Origin: NZ13-RE01 sp049718665
GTDB lineage: Bacteria > Dictyoglomota > Dictyoglomia > Dictyoglomales > Dictyoglomaceae
DNA: 17,030 nucleotides
Reading direction: 5' to 3'
Assembly (NCBI GenBank): GCA_049718665.1
Contig: JBNARO010000038.1
Span: 1-17,030 of the forward strand
Made by a program: the position numbers and the translations under genes. Of this stretch, positions 1-8,144 are shown piece by piece. Numbering within the stretch: position 1 is the first letter of the stretch; every line of letters starts with the position of its first letter. The notes under the pieces are model-generated. The model did no database searches. It worked only from the letters and a program-made list of their open reading frames with translations, and was not told the origin of the DNA.

Positions 1-63
1 TTTAGAATGAATTTTACTTTCTAAGTTTAAAAAGATTTTTCTGAGTCAGGCGAACTTTTAAAG

Positions 64-92
64 TTGACATGGAGGTGATGTTATGGTAAAAT
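64..92 (+). promoter_or_regulatory. Sigma-70 promoter of the tRNA operon
   Basis: The -35 box TTGACA (64-69) and the -10 box TAAAAT (87-92) are separated by 17 nt, close to the ideal housekeeping promoter. The upstream sequence is AT-rich and could act as an UP element. A start near 98-100 would leave a leader of about 11 nt before the first tRNA at 111. It fits the RpoD encoded at 13518-14543, whose regions 2.4 and 4.2 look canonical. It is the only convincing promoter I see on the plus strand and may drive the tRNAs and the genes behind them. Confidence 0.8.
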
Positions 93-110
93 CTGACTTG
101 TCAAAAACAA

Positions 111-170
111 GGGCGAAGCGCCTGCCTTACAAGCAGGAGGTCGTAGGTTCAAGTCCTGCTCCGCCCACCA
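111..170 (+). tRNA. tRNA-Val(UAC) lacking the D-arm
   Basis: A valine tRNA by its anticodon arm: stem 121-125/133-137 is perfect and the 7-nt loop carries anticodon TAC at 128-130. The T-arm (143-147/155-159, loop TTCAAGT) is intact, the 3' acceptor strand is 160-166, and CCA is encoded at 168-170. Only three bases (118-120) lie between the 5' acceptor strand (GGGCGAA, 111-117) and the anticodon stem, so the D-arm is missing. The gene is 60 nt where about 76 is normal. The acceptor also has an A116-C161 mismatch where G would pair. The strong promoter and encoded CCA suggest a real locus, but an assembly deletion or a decayed copy are both possible. Confidence 0.65.
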
Positions 171-202
171 TGGTTTTAAAAATGATATAATATTAATGAA
201 AA

Positions 203-281
203 GGGGTCGTGGTGTAGCCTGGCTTAACACACCTGCCTGTCACGCAGGAGACCGCGGGTTCGAATCCCGTCGACCCCGCCA
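203..281 (+). tRNA. tRNA-Asp(GUC)
   Basis: This is a complete cloverleaf. The acceptor GGGGTCG/CGACCCC (203-209/271-277) is fully paired. The D-stem is GTGT/ACAC (212-215/227-230). The anticodon stem CCTGC/GCAGG (232-236/244-248) presents GTC at 239-241. The T-arm has loop TTCGAAT, the discriminator is G278 and CCA is encoded at 279-281. It supplies Asp-tRNA for GAC and GAU codons. It lies 32 nt after tRNA-Val, probably on the same transcript. A run of seven T follows the CCA. Confidence 0.95.
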
Positions 282-299
282 TTTTTTTATATACTTTAG

Positions 300-376
300 G
301 CCGGTGTAGCTCAGCAGGTTAGAGCAGCCGATTCGTAATCGGCAGGGCGCCGGTTCGAATCCGGCCTCCGGCTCCA
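300..376 (+). tRNA. tRNA-Thr(CGU)
   Basis: This cloverleaf has D-stem GCTC/GAGC (309-312/322-325), anticodon stem GCCGA/TCGGC (327-331/339-343) with CGT at 334-336, T-stem GCCGG/CCGGC (349-353/361-365), discriminator T373 and encoded CCA 374-376. It reads the ACG threonine codon. The acceptor stem has one T305-T367 mismatch (position 6:67); the other six pairs are sound. The next protein gene starts only 15 nt after the CCA, so 3' processing of this tRNA would create the 5' end of that mRNA. Confidence 0.93.
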
Positions 377-391
377 CATAAGGAGGGAAAA

Positions 392-814
392 ATGAAGGAG
401 TTAGGAAAGGTTATAGATAAGAGAAAAGATAAATTAATTGTAGAATTAAATCCCTCTCCTATATGTTCTTCATGTAATCTATGCCAAAGGGGAAGTAATG
501 GAAAATTTATTTTAGAAGTCTTAGATCAATGTTCTGCAGAAATTGGAGACATTGTTTCTATAGAGCTTCCAAGATCTGCTTATTATAAAGCTACCGCATT
601 AATCTATATTTTCCCTTTACTCTTTTTCTTTGGGGGAATTACTATTGGATATTTAATAGGGAACTATACAAAAAATGACCCTCAATTATTGGGTTTTATC
701 TTTGGCTTAGTAGGATTAGCTGTTGGTTTTCTCTTCCTCAGGGCTTTAGATAAAAGGATTCAAAAGAAATCTTCTAATTATATACCTATAGCAAAAGAAG
801 TTGTTCAGAGATAA
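392..814 (+). CDS. RseC/MucC-family membrane protein
   Basis: A 140-residue protein matching the RseC/MucC (SoxR-reducing system) family in layout. A short cytosolic N-terminal domain carries a cysteine cluster (C25, C28, C31, with C47 further on). Two membrane segments follow at about 66-90 and 97-118, then a basic tail. In enterobacteria RseC modulates sigma-E and is linked to the Rsx/Rnf electron-transfer complex that reduces SoxR; the role here is unknown and the cysteines suggest redox or metal binding. The ATG has a strong Shine-Dalgarno AGGAGG (381-386). It follows tRNA-Thr by 15 nt and overlaps the next gene by 14 nt. The family call is fairly safe; the biochemical role is inferred only by name. 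Confidence 0.78.
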   Translation: MKELGKVIDKRKDKLIVELNPSPICSSCNLCQRGSNGKFILEVLDQCSAEIGDIVSIELPRSAYYKATALIYIFPLLFFFGGITIGYLIGNYTKNDPQLLGFIFGLVGLAVGFLFLRALDKRIQKKSSNYIPIAKEVVQR

Positions 815-1049
815 ATTTACCCCACCAAACGGTTGGAAATTAGTTAAGGTTTTACCTAATTATATAATAGGTGAATTAGTAGAGGAATTTTTAAGGTCTG
901 AAGGCTTTCATCCACGACTTGTGTCATCCTCTATTCCTTATACTGATCCTGTCTATATGGGAAGAGGTGTTCCTGTTTATTTAGTTGTCCCAGAAGAAGA
1001 ATATATAGAAGTAATTAAAATTTTGGAAGAATCTGAGTTTGTGGGGTGA
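801..1049 (+). CDS. Small DUF2007-like protein
   Basis: An 82-residue soluble protein resembling the DUF2007 ('putative signal-transducing protein') family: a strand reading WKLVKVLP, then a helix ending in a FLRSEGF-type segment ('subunit or element-choosing' helix of the family), then a strand-rich half ending in VYLVVPEEEY and a last acidic helix. No enzymatic motif is visible and the molecular role of the family is not established. The start is TTG at 801. It is the only standard start in frame, because a TAG lies in frame at 789-791. The Shine-Dalgarno is weak, so translation is probably coupled to the upstream RseC-like gene, whose last 14 nt it overlaps. Confidence 0.65.
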   Translation: MFRDKFTPPNGWKLVKVLPNYIIGELVEEFLRSEGFHPRLVSSSIPYTDPVYMGRGVPVYLVVPEEEYIEVIKILEESEFVG

Positions 1050-1054
1050 GAATT

Positions 1055-2302
<1,248 letters not shown>

Positions 2303-2316
2303 AAGGAGAGATTTCT

Positions 2317-3126
2317 ATGATAGGAATTATTGGTGGAGGAATGATGGGAGAAGCTATAATCTCAAGCATTTTAGAGGCCAAAATATATTCCCCTTCTGAA
2401 ATTTTTGTTTCTGAGATAATAGAAGAAAGAAGAACATTCTTACGAGATAAATATGGGATAAATCTTGTAGATAATAATTCAGGAATAATTGAAAATTCTA
2501 ACATAATAATTATCGCAGTAAAACCACAAAACATAGAGGAAGTTTTAAAGGAAATCTCTTTCTATGTCAAGGAAGATCAAACTTATATATCTATTGCTGC
2601 AGGAGTTCCTTTAAACTATTTAGAGAGATACCTTAATAAAGCGCGAAGTATTTTCAGAATCATGCCCAATCTACCTTTAATTGTTAAAAAAGGTGCTATT
2701 GCTATAACAAGCAATAAGTATATAGAGGAAGATTTAAAGAGGGTAAAAGAAATTTTTTCTAATATGGGAGAAATTTGGGAACTTCCAGAAAAATATTTTA
2801 ACATTATTACAGCTTTAACAGGAAGTGGTCCTGCGTTCGTATCCTTAATTTTTCAAGGCTTTACTTTAGCAGGAGTCAAAAATGGTCTTCCTTACAATTT
2901 ATCAAAAGAACTAACCCTCCAGCTTTTCTTAGGAGTGATAGAACTTATAAAAGAGAAAAAATATTCTTTCGAGGACTTGATAAGAATGACAAGTTCGCCT
3001 GGTGGAACTACTATAATAGGAATAGAAAAAATGTATTTAGATGGAATAATAGGAGAAATTATGGAGTCTATATCTAAAGCAGAAGAAAGAGCAAAAGAAA
3101 TAGAAAATCTATTTAAGGAGGTATGA
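2317..3126 (+). CDS. proC: Pyrroline-5-carboxylate reductase
   Basis: ProC catalyses the last step of proline synthesis, the NAD(P)H-dependent reduction of 1-pyrroline-5-carboxylate to L-proline. The product of ProA cyclises spontaneously to its substrate, so the two adjacent genes encode consecutive steps. The 269-residue protein opens with the Rossmann loop GIIGGGMMGEA. It has the cofactor-domain strand IIIIAVKPQN and the IMPNLP segment. The C-terminal dimerisation and active-site half shows LTGSGPAF and SSPGGTTI. Its ATG has Shine-Dalgarno AAAGGAGAG at good spacing. Its TGA overlaps the first possible ATG of the protease gene. Confidence 0.97.
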   Translation: MIGIIGGGMMGEAIISSILEAKIYSPSEIFVSEIIEERRTFLRDKYGINLVDNNSGIIENSNIIIIAVKPQNIEEVLKEISFYVKEDQTYISIAAGVPLNYLERYLNKARSIFRIMPNLPLIVKKGAIAITSNKYIEEDLKRVKEIFSNMGEIWELPEKYFNIITALTGSGPAFVSLIFQGFTLAGVKNGLPYNLSKELTLQLFLGVIELIKEKKYSFEDLIRMTSSPGGTTIIGIEKMYLDGIIGEIMESISKAEERAKEIENLFKEV

Positions 3127-3128
3127 GC

Positions 3129-4292
3129 ATGAGAAGAGAAAAAGGTGTATGGCAAATTCTGTTAGCAATATTTATTATTGGAGCTTTAATTGGAGGTTTA
3201 ATAGGAACCCTTGGGGGATACTATTTAATAAAAAAACAAAATACTTCACAGAAAGCTTCTTCCAGTAATATTCTTCCTACACAAGAGGTTTATGTTCCAA
3301 AAAGCTTGGATGCCTTTGAGAGAGATATTGTTACCATGGTTAATAAAGCAATGCCTGCGGTAGTGAATATTAGTACGGTTACTCTTGTAGAAGATTTCTT
3401 TTTTGGAGTATTTCCCCAGTCTGGAGTTGGATCTGGGTTTATTATTGACCCTAAGGGATATATAATAACTAATTATCACGTGGTAGAAGGGGCAAGAAAG
3501 ATTGATGTTACCCTCTCTGAAGGACAAAGGTATAAAGGAAGATTAGTAGGATATGACAAAAGATCAGATTTAGCAGTAATAAAGATAGATGGGGATAATT
3601 TTCCCTATCTTCCCTTAGGAAATTCTGATAATTTACAACCTGGACAATTCGCTATTGCTATTGGGAATCCATATGGTCTTAATAGAACAGTAACTCTTGG
3701 AATAATAAGTGCCCTTAATAGAACTATTATAGAACCAAATGGTGTGAGATTAGAAAATCTTATTCAGACTGATGCTGCAATTAATCCTGGAAATAGTGGT
3801 GGACCGTTATTAAATATTAAAGGAGAGGTTATTGGAATAAATACTGCTATTAGAAGTGATGCTCAGGGAATAGGATTTGCCATACCTATAAATAAAGCAA
3901 AGGAAATAGCAGATAAATTGATTAAAGAAGGAAAAGTAACTTATCCATGGATTGGAATAAAAGGATATGCCATAGAACCTGACTACTTAAATTATATAAA
4001 ATTTCCTGTAGAGAAAGGAGTTGTTATTGCAGAGGTTGTTCCAGGGAGTCCTGCAGATAAAGCTGGATTAAGAGGTGGAGATAGGCAGATCTACATAGAT
4101 GATACTCCTTTAATAATTGGTGGAGACATTATAATAAAGATTGATGGAAAACCTGTGGAGACTATGGAAGAATTAAGATCAGAAGTCCAAAAAAGAAAAG
4201 TTGGAGACTGGGTTACATTAACATATATAAGAGGTAACAAAGAATATACAGTAAAACTGCAGCTTGCTGCTATGCCTGAAAATATTTATTAG
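3129..4292 (+). CDS. HtrA/Deg-family serine protease with one PDZ domain
   Basis: An extracytoplasmic quality-control protease of the DegP/DegQ/HtrA class. In the 387-residue form an N-terminal membrane anchor spans about residues 7-34 and is followed by a Ser/Gln-rich linker. The trypsin-like domain carries the triad H117 (TNYHVVEGA), D147 (KRSDLAVIK) and S223 (NPGNSGGPL). A single PDZ domain occupies the last 100 or so residues and contains the short RQIYIDDTPLIIGGD insert seen in many HtrA proteins. The Shine-Dalgarno AAGGAGGT (3115-3122) abuts ATG 3123 but sits 6 nt from ATG 3129, so I prefer 3129. The substrate is unknown; degradation of misfolded envelope proteins is the family role. 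Confidence 0.94.
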   Translation: MRREKGVWQILLAIFIIGALIGGLIGTLGGYYLIKKQNTSQKASSSNILPTQEVYVPKSLDAFERDIVTMVNKAMPAVVNISTVTLVEDFFFGVFPQSGVGSGFIIDPKGYIITNYHVVEGARKIDVTLSEGQRYKGRLVGYDKRSDLAVIKIDGDNFPYLPLGNSDNLQPGQFAIAIGNPYGLNRTVTLGIISALNRTIIEPNGVRLENLIQTDAAINPGNSGGPLLNIKGEVIGINTAIRSDAQGIGFAIPINKAKEIADKLIKEGKVTYPWIGIKGYAIEPDYLNYIKFPVEKGVVIAEVVPGSPADKAGLRGGDRQIYIDDTPLIIGGDIIIKIDGKPVETMEELRSEVQKRKVGDWVTLTYIRGNKEYTVKLQLAAMPENIY

Positions 4293-4296
4293 AAAC

Positions 4297-4761
4297 GTGA
4301 TTATACAAATAATTGTTGTGGGAAAGATAAAAAATAATTTTATTAAAGAAGGTGTAGAAGAGTATATAAAAAGAATAAAACCATATTCTGAAATAGAGAT
4401 TATAAATGTCCCAAATTTCACAAATTTTCCTCCTCCCTATGCCCTCTTAAGGGAGGAGGAATTTATTAAAAAGTTTATCAAAGATTCCTCTTTTTATATA
4501 GCTTTAGATACGAAAGGGATTTTTTTGACGTCAGAAGATTTAGCTAATAAAGTAAAAGAATTTTTAGAAATTTCTAAAAATTTTAAGCTAAGCTTTATAA
4601 TTGGGGGAATATTTGGACTATCTGAAAATATAAAGAAAAATGCAAAATTAATTATTTCTCTTTCTCCTCTTACTTTTACCCATGAATTCGCACTTCTCAT
4701 TCTTTTAGAACAAATTTATAGAAGTTTTAAAATTATCAGAAATGAACCTTATCATTATTAA
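4297..4761 (+). CDS. rlmH: 23S rRNA (pseudouridine1915-N3)-methyltransferase
   Basis: RlmH is a SPOUT-fold methyltransferase that uses SAM to methylate N3 of pseudouridine 1915 in helix 69 of 23S rRNA, on assembled 70S ribosomes. The call rests on the N-terminal strand IIQIIVVGKIKNNF, the SAM-binding knot IIGGIFGLSE (about 101-110) and the hallmark C-terminus YRSFKIIRNEPYHY (141-154). I choose GTG 4297, giving 154 residues, the family length. The longer TTG frame from 4264 would add 11 unrelated residues inside htrA. The Shine-Dalgarno is weak; the gene starts 4 nt after the htrA stop, so coupling is likely. The stop overlaps the convergent permease gene by 4 nt. Confidence 0.93.
   Translation: MIIQIIVVGKIKNNFIKEGVEEYIKRIKPYSEIEIINVPNFTNFPPPYALLREEEFIKKFIKDSSFYIALDTKGIFLTSEDLANKVKEFLEISKNFKLSFIIGGIFGLSENIKKNAKLIISLSPLTFTHEFALLILLEQIYRSFKIIRNEPYHY
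4427..4461. repeat. 12-bp perfect inverted repeat inside rlmH
   Basis: TTCCTCCTCCCT (4427-4438) is perfectly complementary to AGGGAGGAGGAA (4450-4461), with an 11-nt loop. Three more pairs (4422-4424 with 4462-4464) form if two T are bulged. It encodes the Pro-Pro-Pro and Arg-Glu-Glu-Glu stretch of RlmH. Neither strand has a T-run after it, so it does not look like an intrinsic terminator. It is much more GC-rich than the surrounding DNA. Confidence 0.8.
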
Positions 4762-5819
4762 AGCTTTTTCCTTAGGAATAGTAAGGCTACAAATAGAAAG
4801 GTAATATTTCCAAGCCACGCCCCCAAAATTGGTGAAAGTATTCCTGCCTTAGCTAATGATCGTCCAAAGGAAAATATTATATAATAAACAAAAATAGTGA
4901 TAACACTTAGCCCAAAGCTTAAGGATCTTCCTCCCTTTTTAGTTTGTAATCCCAAACCTAAGGCTAAAAGAGCAAAAATAGGGCAAGTAAAGGGTAAGGC
5001 AAACCTTATATAAAGCTCTGTCCAAAGATGTCTTATATTTATCCCACTCCCTTGGAATAATCTTATCTGATCAATTANNNNNNNNNNCATTTCATTTACA
5101 GGTTTTGTTGATGGAATAATCTGCTGCGGATTTCTATTCAAAATTATTTTTTGCTCCTTAAATTCTCCTTGAAATACCATTTCTCCATAAGGATTTAAAA
5201 CATAGATTTTCCCATCATAAAAAATCCATCCCTGATCCCACTTAGCTTTTTTTGCTGTGATTATCTCTTTTATTTCTCCTTTTATTACTTGAATTATAAG
5301 AGCATCTTCAATCTCCTGATTCTGAGGAGAAAATTTTTTAAAAAAGTAAAAGTTATTATTTTCTCTAAAAAATACATTTTCCTTAGTAGGAATTGGAAGT
5401 GATTTATATACTGCCTGACTATATAATATCTTCTCTCGCTCTATTGCTTTTGGAGTTACCACTTCATTGAAATAGAACATAATAAAAAGGACAGCGATAG
5501 AAAAAATAAGAAGAGGAGGAAGAAAATTAGATAGGCTTGCTCCCGCTGATTTCATTGCCATAATTTCTCCTCTTTCAATAAACTGTCCAATTATATAAAT
5601 TACTGCTAAAAAAATTGCCATAGGAAAAGTATAAGTAAGATAAGGAGGAATTTTTAATATAAAAATCTTTAAAGCAATAACTAAATCCATGGATTTACTT
5701 ATTATAAGATCCATAATTTCAAAAAGAGGAGAAACTATAAGAATAGAGGTAAATAAAAAGATACCGAAAATAAAAACAGGAATAAAACTTTTTAGAAAAT
5801 ATTTATTTATAATTCTCAA
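4758..5819 (-). CDS. LptF/LptG (YjgP/YjgQ) family permease, with an N gap
   Basis: A 353-residue inner-membrane protein with the family plan. It opens with MRIINKYFLKSFIPVFIFG, which leads the first membrane helix. Two to three N-terminal helices include the FIERGEIMAMKSAGAS loop, and a periplasmic beta-jellyroll lies at about 125-245. Three C-terminal helices follow, the first in a FALPFTCPIFALLALGLG segment. LptF/G with LptB exports lipopolysaccharide via LptC/A/D; I cannot tell F from G, and the native cargo is unknown. The start is TTG 5819, directly after the mutS2 TAA, with no Shine-Dalgarno. Ten N at 5078-5087 hide three residues and part of a fourth. The frame continues across them, and the spacing suits the family's EMS-x-x-x-L motif, so a real break is unlikely. 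Confidence 0.88.
   Translation of the reverse strand: MRIINKYFLKSFIPVFIFGIFLFTSILIVSPLFEIMDLIISKSMDLVIALKIFILKIPPYLTYTFPMAIFLAVIYIIGQFIERGEIMAMKSAGASLSNFLPPLLIFSIAVLFIMFYFNEVVTPKAIEREKILYSQAVYKSLPIPTKENVFFRENNNFYFFKKFSPQNQEIEDALIIQVIKGEIKEIITAKKAKWDQGWIFYDGKIYVLNPYGEMVFQGEFKEQKIILNRNPQQIIPSTKPVNEMXXXXIDQIRLFQGSGINIRHLWTELYIRFALPFTCPIFALLALGLGLQTKKGGRSLSFGLSVITIFVYYIIFSFGRSLAKAGILSPILGAWLGNITFLFVALLFLRKKL
5078..5087. other. Assembly gap (10 N)
   Basis: Ten undetermined bases inside the permease gene. Ten is a common placeholder length, so the true size is uncertain. Both flanks are in the same reading frame at this length, which favours a gap of this size or one differing by a multiple of three. 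Confidence 0.99.
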
Positions 5820-8144
5820 TTATGAGGGCTTTTCTAAAATAACAATAGTAGCCCCTTCACCTCCTTCTCCTGGAGATGCAGTATAAAATTCTCTAACATA
5901 ATTAACTGTAGATAAATATTCATGAACAGCCTTTTTTAATCTTCCTGTTCCCTTTCCATGAATAATTCTTACTCTTGGAAGCCCTGCCAAGAAAGCATCT
6001 TCTAAGTATTTTTTTACCATCTCTAATCCCTCATCAACAGTTAATTGTCTTATATTAATTTCCATGGGAACATATTTTTTCCTCTCTACCTTAACAAATC
6101 TTGGCATCACCACTTCTCTTTCCTCTTCAACTCTTTCTAAATCTTTCCAAGAGATATTTAACTTTAAAAGACCTATCTGAACCAATGCTGTTTCTTTTTC
6201 TCCATCTATATCTAACACTACCCCTTCCTTCTTTGAGCCCTTTATTTTTACTCTTTCTCCAAGATGGGGAACATATTCTTCCAATTTTTCTTCTTGAGTG
6301 GCTAAAATTTGAGAGGAGAGATCTCTAATTTCTTTTTGTATTCTTTGAGCAGATTGCATAGATAAAGATTCTTCCTGAATTTTCCTTATAATATCTTTTA
6401 CCTTTTCTTCCCAAAAAGAAAGTTCTTTTAATAATTTACTTATCTCCTTATTCTTTAAAAGTTCTTTCTCCTTTAAGATATTTCTTTTCTCCTCTTCTAA
6501 AAGTCTCTTTTCTTTCTCTAAATTTTCTTTTAATTTGTTCAGTTCTTCATATTCCTCCAAGAGCCTTTGCTTTTCTTTTTGAAGTTCTCCTATTAAATCT
6601 TCGAGTTTTATCTCGTCAGAGGAAAGAAAATTATATGCTCTATCTATTATTTCAGGTAATAATCCCAACTTTTTTGCAATTTTTAAAGCATTACTTTTCC
6701 CTGGAATTCCCATAGTTATTTTATAAAGAGGTCTTAGAGTTTCCTCATCAAATTCCATGGAAGCATTTTCTATCCCTTCATATTTGGTAGCAATAACTTT
6801 AAGCTGAGGATAGTGAGTAGCTATAACATTTATTGTTCCTTTTGAATGGAAATATTCTAAAAGTGCTAAAGCAAGAGAAGAACCTTCTTGAGGATCTGTC
6901 CCTGCTCCTAATTCATCTAAAAGAATTAAAATATTTCCTTCTTTATTATTTTCTAAATAATTAACCATTTCTATAATATTGGAAAGATGCGAGGAAAAAG
7001 TACTTAAATTTTGTTCAATACTCTGCTCATCTCCAATATCTAAAAATACATGATCAAAAACTCCCAAAATAGTCCCATCCTTTGCAGGAACAGGGATTCC
7101 CGCCTGATTTAAAAGAACAAAAAGACCAATAGTTTTTAAAGTAACAGTCTTTCCTCCTGTATTTGGTCCTGTTATTATTAATGTTCTAAACTTCCTTCCC
7201 ACTTCTAAAGAAATAGGAACCGCTCTTTCTCCTAAAAGAGGATGTCTGGCATCTCTTAAAACTATGATAGGTTTTTTCTCTATTATGGGTAATGTACATT
7301 TATATTTTTCTGCCCAACGAATTTTAGCATATACAAAATCTAAATAAGAAGTATTCTCTAAGTTTTCTAAGATTTTGTCTTCATATGAAACTACTAAAGA
7401 GGTTAATTTTTTTAAGATTCTTTCTATTTCCTTTTTTTCTTCCGCCTCTAAAATACTTAGTTGATTATTAAGCTCTACTAAGGGTAAGGGCTCTACATAT
7501 AATGTAAGTCCTGACGCAGATTGGTCATGAACAATTCCTTCAAGACGATTTCTAAACTCTTGTTTTACAGGAAGAACATATCTTCCATGTCTTATAGTAA
7601 TAATTGGATCTTGCAAAAAATTTTTCCATTCTCTTTGAAGAAAATACTCTGCAATTTCTTTTATCTTTTGTTGGGTTTTAAATATTTTATTTCTAATACT
7701 TTTTAATTCTGGCGACGCATTATCTACTACTTCCCCATTTTGAATACATTTTCTTATCTCAGAGGAAAGAGAGGCAAGGGAATGAATATGTTTTCTCCAG
7801 AGATTTTCTGCTATGTTTTTTGCTTTTTCCTGATATTCTCTAAGTCTTTGCCATGTCTCTAAGGTATTTATAATATCTCCAAATTCCTCTGGAAAAATTA
7901 TCCCTCCAATTTTCCCTTTTTCCAAATATCCCCTTATATCTTTAATACCTGAAAAAGATGGAAAGCCCAGTTCATATATAGTCCTAAAGGCTTCTTTATT
8001 TTCTATATACCATCTTTCAATCTGAAAATAATCTGTGGTAGGAAGAAGAGAAAAAATTTTCTCCCTACCTATGGAAGTTTCTGCTCCTTTTGATATTTCA
8101 TTTATTATCTTCTCCCATTCTAATACTTTTAGTGCCTTTTTCAT
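5820..8144 (-). CDS. mutS2: Endonuclease MutS2 (Smr-domain MutS homologue)
   Basis: MutS2 is a MutS paralogue without the mismatch-recognition domains. In different bacteria it suppresses homologous recombination or rescues collided ribosomes. The 774 residues show a helical clamp/core (about 1-300) and an ABC-type ATPase with Walker A GPNTGGKT (326-333) and Walker B LILLDELGAGTDPQEGSS (from 406). A long charged coiled coil follows at about 500-620, then a KOW-like strand region, and a C-terminal Smr domain (about 692-774) with IIHGKGTG (HGKG at 729-732). The usual LDxRG of the Smr domain reads INIRQ here (696-700). ATG 8144 overlaps the pheT stop as ATGA; the Shine-Dalgarno is weak, so translational coupling is likely. 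Confidence 0.95.
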   Translation of the reverse strand: MKKALKVLEWEKIINEISKGAETSIGREKIFSLLPTTDYFQIERWYIENKEAFRTIYELGFPSFSGIKDIRGYLEKGKIGGIIFPEEFGDIINTLETWQRLREYQEKAKNIAENLWRKHIHSLASLSSEIRKCIQNGEVVDNASPELKSIRNKIFKTQQKIKEIAEYFLQREWKNFLQDPIITIRHGRYVLPVKQEFRNRLEGIVHDQSASGLTLYVEPLPLVELNNQLSILEAEEKKEIERILKKLTSLVVSYEDKILENLENTSYLDFVYAKIRWAEKYKCTLPIIEKKPIIVLRDARHPLLGERAVPISLEVGRKFRTLIITGPNTGGKTVTLKTIGLFVLLNQAGIPVPAKDGTILGVFDHVFLDIGDEQSIEQNLSTFSSHLSNIIEMVNYLENNKEGNILILLDELGAGTDPQEGSSLALALLEYFHSKGTINVIATHYPQLKVIATKYEGIENASMEFDEETLRPLYKITMGIPGKSNALKIAKKLGLLPEIIDRAYNFLSSDEIKLEDLIGELQKEKQRLLEEYEELNKLKENLEKEKRLLEEEKRNILKEKELLKNKEISKLLKELSFWEEKVKDIIRKIQEESLSMQSAQRIQKEIRDLSSQILATQEEKLEEYVPHLGERVKIKGSKKEGVVLDIDGEKETALVQIGLLKLNISWKDLERVEEEREVVMPRFVKVERKKYVPMEINIRQLTVDEGLEMVKKYLEDAFLAGLPRVRIIHGKGTGRLKKAVHEYLSTVNYVREFYTASPGEGGEGATIVILEKPS

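Noticed and set aside
186..191. TATAAT before tRNA-Asp as a second promoter
   Set aside because: The matching -35 position (about 163-168) falls in the tRNA-Val 3' end and reads GCCCAC, far from TTGACA. It is probably chance in AT-rich spacer, though a weak internal promoter is not excluded.
254..288. T-run after tRNA-Asp as an intrinsic terminator
   Set aside because: The alternative hairpin GCGGG/CCCGC has only 5 bp with a 16-nt loop and competes with the stable tRNA fold. The T-arm itself is too far from the T-run.
1046..1054. GTG 1046 as proA start
   Set aside because: It overlaps the previous stop but has no Shine-Dalgarno, while ATG 1055 has GGGGTGAG at 5 nt and gives the normal protein start.
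4264..4296. TTG 4264 as rlmH start
   Set aside because: It would add 11 residues unrelated to the family inside htrA; GTG 4297 gives the standard length and start.
4771..4791. CCTTA/TAAGG stem as a terminator between the convergent operons
   Set aside because: Five AT-rich pairs and no T-run after it on either strand; too weak.
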